Below, piece by piece: positions 58,874 to 64,000 of a stretch of 64,000 nucleotides of DNA. Source of the stretch: Heterohyrax brucei (lineage: Eukaryota; Chordata; Mammalia; Hyracoidea; Procaviidae); the NCBI GenBank assembly GCA_028571685.1, contig CM053162.1, positions 73,768,351 to 73,832,350 of the forward strand, in the 5' to 3' direction. Made by a program: the position numbers and the translations under genes. The first letter of the stretch is position 1. Each line of letters begins with the position of its first letter. The notes under the pieces are model-generated. The model saw only the letters and a program-made list of their open reading frames with translations. It was not told the origin of the DNA and did no database searches.

Positions 58874-60392
58874 GTCCCCGACCAGGGGAAAGTAAGTCAG
58901 ATGTTACAGAGTGACACCTTTCAAACAGAAAAGGCTGCTGGGTGTGTGCAGGTTGTGCAGAGGCCCATGCCCCCGCTGTTTCTGGGAGAGGCATCCTGGG
59001 CCCTTCCAAGTCACAGACCTGGCCTTACGAATTGCCTCCCCAGGTACATCCCCCTCCCACGCTCCGTTCTTGGACTCCACTCCTTAGAACTTGCGGAGAT
59101 TAGAGGAGGGGCAGGATGCAGGAACCCAACCCCAACCAAACTTCCAGACTGCCCAGTCCTACCCTAAGGCACTTTCATCCCAACAAAACTCCGAAAATTG
59201 AGATATCCTTTGGGACTGGCAGCAAGGATGAAGCGTCACCGTCAAGTTCCAGCCTGCCTATGCCATTCTCACCTTTGCTTAAAAGCTGGGAGGTGCCTTA
59301 CGCACCGTATGTGGGACACTGCCTCCCAAGGGTGCGTCACACCAACCGATGCCAACCTGCACATGTCTGTCATGAACCAGATGGCTCTTCTTTATTAAGT
59401 TTGTAATTCCAGTCTTGAGTAACTTCTGTGACTGACAAATAACTTGTTGCCTAGTTCGGGTAGGTCAGCTACGGATGGCGGCGCAGATTTCAGAGCACGG
59501 GTGCGTGTGCTACTGCACTTAGCTGCTGTCAGCCTCTTTCCCTGTTCCCCTGCTCGTCACGTTCTCTTCATTTCCCTAACCCAGCAGCCACCAAGAGCTT
59601 CCTACTGGTGGGGGAGGCAGATGTTGGGAGCCCCCAGCCCCGCGGTGGTGCTCAGGGGGGACACTGTGGCTGGGGAGTCTGGGGCCTGAGATCGAGCCCA
59701 CTCTCTGTCACCTCCTGCTTGTATGGAGTCGGGCCACCTGTCTCCTGTCTTTGGACCTCAGTTCTCCCATCTGAACAGTGAGGTGTTCGATGTTCACTCA
59801 GCTCCCTTCCTGCACCAGCCTGAGATCAGATTCTTCTGAGTGCAAGTGACAGACTAATGGTAACTTGCTTTACCCATAAGGAAGACACTCTGAGGAAGAC
59901 CTTCCTCCTGGACTCTGAGGAACAGCTGGACCCCAGGCCATTGGGAGAGTCAGGGCAGGGCTGTTTTGGAGACTGCAGCAGCAGGAGGCTGTGGGTTTGC
60001 CTTACCAGGTGACTGAGCTTCAGCTAACCATTCAGTCTCTTGGGAGAAATAATCTGATTGGCCCCGTTTGTATTCACCTCTGGGTCAGTCAGCTATGTCT
60101 AGGGTGGCAGGGGCACCTAGCCTAAGTGAGGCTGCTGAGTGGTGGGGTGGACCAGAGAAGACAGGCTGGCAGAGAAAGCAAGTAATGAGCTGAGTGCTAA
60201 GGCAGAGCTCACCTGCAGGACAGGTGAAGCAGAGAAACGCACAGGAAGGTGCATGGACTGCCCCACTTAGCGTGCGATCCTGCGTGCGTGGGCTGTCTCA
60301 GAGACGACCAGCCTTCAGCTCATTCACGTCCTGGCCACGCTGGGCACTTGGCTGAGGCTTGATAGGACACAGTCTGATATCTAAGAGGCCGC
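58874..60392. other. Intergenic, few features
   Basis: No gene recognised. 59715-59800 resembles sense MIR ('ctttggacctcagttctccc'). 59822-60170 ('gattcttctgagtgcaagtg' onward) looks like an old interspersed repeat I cannot name. Confidence 0.45.
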
Positions 60393-60911
60393 TGTCTCAG
60401 GGTGTCTAGTGCTGCTGTAGCATAAACTCCGCAGCGGGACCGCTTTAACAAACAGTAACGTATTCTCTCACAATCTGGGGAGCCACAAGTCCAAATTCTG
60501 GAAGTCAGCTGAAGGGGAAGGCTTTCTCTGTTGCCTCTGCAGGAAGGTCTTTGTCAACAATTGTCCTGGGTAAAGGGGCTTCTCAGTGCAGGGACCCAGG
60601 TCTGAATGACACGCTGTCCTCCCGGCTCTTGTTTCTTGGTGGCGTGAGGTCCCGTGTCTCTCTGCATGTGTCTGTCTTCTACACCTCAAAAAAAAACTCA
60701 CTGAAAGAAACAATTCAATCTTGTAGATTGAGTCCTGGCTCAGTGACATAGCTGCCTCCGATTCCATCTCATTAACATCGCAGAGGCATGATTTACAACA
60801 CTTGGGAAAATCACCTTAGATACAGAAAGGATGGACAGTGACACAGTACTGGGAATCACAGCCTCACCCAGTTCACACACATTTTGGAGGGACACACTTC
60901 AGTCCATGACA
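60393..60911 (-). mobile_element. MaLR-like solo LTR
   Basis: Reverse-oriented, 519 bp from TGTCTCAGGGTGTC to CAGTCCATGACA. Flanks gccgc (60388-60392) and gtcgc (60912-60916) fit a 5-bp duplication with one transition. Confidence 0.82.
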
Positions 60912-61279
60912 GTCGCATAGCCTCAGAGCCTGTTGTTGTAAGTACATTTGTTGTGCCTGGTGTGGTTTCAAGCCAGTGTGCTTGATTAATCAGAGAATTT
61001 GGTGCATCTGCACAACAGGAGGTTTGTATCAGCATTAAGTGAGGCGGAAGGCGGTTCAGTGACGCCCTTCCTGCGTGTACGAGTCGGTGGCGCGGACTGC
61101 CGTCTTCACGCCGGGCCGCCTGTCCTGATGTGCTGTCCTGATGTGCTGCCCCGAGTTGCTTTGCTGTCATCACAGAAGCTCGCTGCTCCTTAAAGTTCTC
61201 ATCCGGCCTTTGGAGTTGCTATTACCAATTGGGTCTCATAGAGTTTTTAAAAAAGCACGATGCTCAAGGCAGACATTTT
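60912..61279. other. Intergenic, nothing recognised
   Basis: Contains a small direct repeat 'gtcctgatgtgct' (61121-61146). No gene. Confidence 0.45.
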
Positions 61280-62097
61280 TCCCTGATTAAGCTAAACTGT
61301 TGCTCGGCTTAAAGAGGACGTCAGGGGATGGTTCTGGTTTAAGGGTTACGTGTTCCTCAGGACAGTCGTCTTGGAAGGTCGTCCGGCCTCTGGGGCTCCA
61401 GACATCTAGATTCCAGGACAATCTGAAGTTCTGTTCCAGTCTGTTTTTCCTCTCGATTACAATTCTTTTGTATACTCTTTGATCAAAGCGTTCAGTGATC
61501 GCAGCCAGATGCCGTCCAGTTCTGGTCTCACAGCAAAATAGGCAGTTGTAAAGGCAGTTGGACATCCAGTCCAGTTCCTCCTCTTTTTCTGGACTCTTCT
61601 TCAATGCTCTGTTGTTCCAGGTGGCTAGAGACCAACTGTGCCTTCACTGGCCGCTGACAACCTCTCCAGACTCCAGGTCCTAACAGTGAACCAGAAGGCA
61701 GAGCAGAATCAGGAAGATCTGTGTTAGGCCAATGAATAGGATGCCCTGTGAGATCATGACCCCAAACCTGCAAACCAAGAAAACAAGTCCCATGAAGTAT
61801 TTGGTTGTGGGGAGGCTGTATCAGTAGTTGCCCTTTTTTTCTCATAGAAAAGTATATAATACAGTATCTATGTATTCAGTCACTTTCAACCTTTTTCAGG
61901 TGTATCAGCTACAGCAATATCAACTGCATGGATTGTGTTGTACAGGCATTTTACCTATAGTGACATTAAATTTCCCTTCACCTTGAGCAGAAACTCACTG
62001 CTTCCCAAGTGATGACGCCCCCTTGCACTCTCTGTCACCTCTAGTAACCACCAGTCAACTCTGGTTTCTATCGGTTTGCCTGTTCTTACCATTTCAA
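61280..62097 (-). mobile_element. L1 LINE 3' UTR (another subfamily)
   Basis: Antisense copy with 'gaggacgtcaggggatggtt', 'tactctttgatcaaagcgtt', 'aacctgcaaaccaagaaaac', 'cctatagtgacattaaattt' and 'tctagtaaccaccagtcaac' in the order I know from other afrotherian L1 3' ends. No ORF. Confidence 0.65.
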
Positions 62098-62178
62098 GTG
62101 CACACACACAGCATACATGTACACACATGCACACGACACATGTACACACGTGCACACACACGTGTACGTGTGTGTATA
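62098..62178. repeat. Compound CA/GT tract
   Basis: 'acacacacagcatacatgta' to 'cacacgtgtacgtgtgtgta': CA repeats turning into GT repeats around 'acacgtgtacgtgt', giving an inverted-repeat microsatellite. Confidence 0.9.
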
Positions 62179-62186
62179 TCTGCTCT

Positions 62187-62440
62187 TAAGTGTTGTTGGC
62201 TTCCAGCCCTTGGCTGCACCCCCGCCATGTACAGGAGAACAGAAAGCAGCCTGGTCGTGCACCACCCCCGTGACTGTTGTGACCGGACCACTGCAGTCCG
62301 TAGGGTGTTCCTGCAATTTGTGGGGTTCTGCTTGGCTCGTTTGCAGAAGGTCACCGGGCCTCCTCCTTGCGTAGTGCACATGTGGGGTCACCGTGAATCA
62401 CATCAACAGCAACTAACAACAACAACAACAAGTTACAAGT
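62187..62440. mobile_element. AfroSINE/RTE-tail composite
   Basis: Left end 'tgttgttggcttccagccct' reads like an RTE 3' end in reverse. Right end 'ggggtcaccgtgaatcacat' followed by 'caacagcaactaacaac(aac)n' is the forward 3' end. Two oppositely oriented tails thus bracket about 150 bp. Confidence 0.55.
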
Positions 62441-62454
62441 AGTTACAGATTGCA

Positions 62455-62828
62455 CTGCACCCTACAAAACAGTGTTGTAGATCTTAGCCCTGGTGTCTGT
62501 GGTTATAATCCCGTTTGCAAATGATCTTCTTTGTTATGTTGTTGCAAATGATTTTTTTGTTATGTTAATGTGTAGAGTGTGTCTTCAGCAGTCTGTTCTG
62601 AGATATAAAAGAGATTAAACAAGCAAGATGGAGAAAGAGAGAGCCACGCCACGGGAAGACCAGCAGGATAGAAGCCAAAAAGAGATAAGGATCTTCCTCC
62701 AGAAAAGACAGAAGGGGCGAGAGTTCCCCTGGGGCCGGGGCCCTGAATTTGGACTTCTAGCCTTCTAAACTGTGAGAAAATGAATGCTTACAGTATTGCT
62801 GTTACAGCGGCACCAGATAACCATGACA
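62455..62828 (+). mobile_element. MaLR-like LTR, 5'-truncated
   Basis: Forward copy with 'ggttataatcccgtttgcaa', 'gagatataaaagagattaaa', 'ggacttctagccttctaaac' and the end 'agataaccatgaca'. The left boundary is approximate. Confidence 0.68.
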
Positions 62829-63826
62829 TATAGTGTTTTACATATACATATGTGTGTGTGTGTATATATATATATTTGTGTGTGTATACTCTTTTCTAAA
62901 CAGGGAAAAACACCATTAGGGTTGTGGGTAAAAATGAAACAGAAAGTCCAGAAGTGACCTCCATGAGTCTGTCCTTCTTGGGAGCCTGGTGACCCTGGTG
63001 GCGGCTGCATTGCTGGTCCCCTGGTGAAAGTTTCATATGCTGACATTTTATTATGCACTTTCCCCATAGCTCTGTTATAAGTCACACACACACCTGAAAC
63101 TTAAACATAAAAGAAGGTGGCATGTGTCATGGGCAAGTGACCTGGGAGAAGCGAGGAGTGTGGCGTGGCATGGGCACCCTGGAGCCACGTGCACACACCC
63201 TGAGGTGTCTGAGCCAAGATGCTACGGGTGGCAGAGGGCTGCCGAGTGGGAGCCGGGCCTCGGCCCTGCTGGGGACTCTGCCACCTCCGGGCCTTGTCAG
63301 GATGAGAAAGCGTCTTCCACTCTCACACAGACTGAAAGGGGGCTGGCAAGGGGGCCTACGCGGGCCTCAGAGATGACCGCCGCGTGGCAGGCTGGAGTGA
63401 CCACGAGTGTTGGCCTCAGCCTGAGCCACACGCCATCTGGGACTACGCTTGGGAACAGGGGTCTCGAAACTAGGCCCACAGGTGGCTCAGGAGGCCTTTC
63501 CGTCCTTGTATTTACATTTTGGAGTGCACGCCTTTTTGGAGGAAAGGGTTCACAGTCTCTGTGGTTTGTGAAAGGGCCCAGGTACCTGGGGAGGCTCAGA
63601 ATCAGTGTTTAGGGTCTGAAATAACAAAATGATGGATCGTCTTTATGGATCCTCTACAATGAAACCTTCTACAGTTAGGAACTATGTCAGGCAGAAACCT
63701 GTCAGAGAAGAAAAATGTATTTTCCGCCCAGACAAGGGATAGAACGCTGGTTAGATGGTACCGTGTCCAAGGCTCAGAGCAACAGGCAGGCTGGCAAGTG
63801 CCACCTCTCACAGGGTTCACTGTTGA
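62829..63826. other. Intergenic, nothing firm
   Basis: A (GT)n(TA)n patch lies at 62850-62885. 63440-63610 may be an old DNA-transposon remnant but is not assignable. No gene recognised. Confidence 0.45.
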
Positions 63827-64000
63827 TGTCTCAGGTCACCAGTGCTGCTGTAATAGAAGTACTGCCATTGGTGGCTTTAACATAGAGTTACCCTCTCAAA
63901 ATTTAAGAGACCAGAGATCAAACCAGAGAGTGCCAGCTCCAGGAAAGGCTTTCTCTCAGCTCTGGGAGAAGGTCCTTGTCATCAGTCTTCCCCTGGTCTG
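63827..64000 (-). mobile_element. MaLR-like LTR, cut by the window end
   Basis: Reverse copy beginning TGTCTCAGGTCACCAGTGC then 'tgctgtaatagaagtactgc' and running off the window at 'cttcccctggtctg'. Confidence 0.75.

Overview
This is mammalian nuclear DNA, almost certainly from an afrotherian (elephant, manatee, hyrax, aardvark or tenrec group). The evidence is the repeat set. There are many copies of a tRNA-derived SINE that ends in 'gagtcg-gaatcgactcgacggcaac' (AfroSINE type), many pieces of the RTE/BovB-like LINE whose 3' end it shares, and lineage-typical L1 3' UTRs. I saw no Alu, B1 or carnivore/ruminant SINEs.

One protein-coding gene is supported: a complete, intact CYP26B1 (retinoic-acid 4-hydroxylase, cytochrome P450 family 26) on the plus strand. 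It has six coding exons: 25409-25612, 28953-29177, 37239-37514, 37768-37923, 38835-39116 and 39603-39995. All are phase 0 with GT-AG introns, and together they encode 511 residues. A TATA box at 24456 lies about 950 bp upstream of the start codon in a CpG island that runs through intron 1. The 3' UTR is about 3 kb and probably ends after the ATTAAA at 42991.

Layout: 1-10 kb is intergenic and rich in L1, RTE and AfroSINE. 10-24 kb is GC-rich intergenic DNA with few repeats and a few candidate regulatory elements. 24.2-43.0 kb is the CYP26B1 unit. 43-64 kb is intergenic and dense in nested retroelements: L1 3' UTRs, RTE, AfroSINEs, and MaLR-like and ERVL-like solo LTRs, several with target-site duplications that can be read directly. 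From about 17.4 to 40.4 kb I recognise almost no lineage-specific retroelement insertions, as is common around developmental regulators.

I found no evidence of a novel gene system, CRISPR array, operon or second protein-coding gene. The points most worth a second look are regulatory or structural: an ATG-free 0.9 kb leader with one seven-codon uORF, a Z-DNA-prone tract beside the promoter, AT-rich homeobox-motif islands inside CpG-rich DNA, a GC-rich minisatellite with alternating 16/15 bp period in the 3' UTR, a SINE inside the 3' UTR, and several minisatellites. Repeat family names come from recognition by eye; no database was searched.
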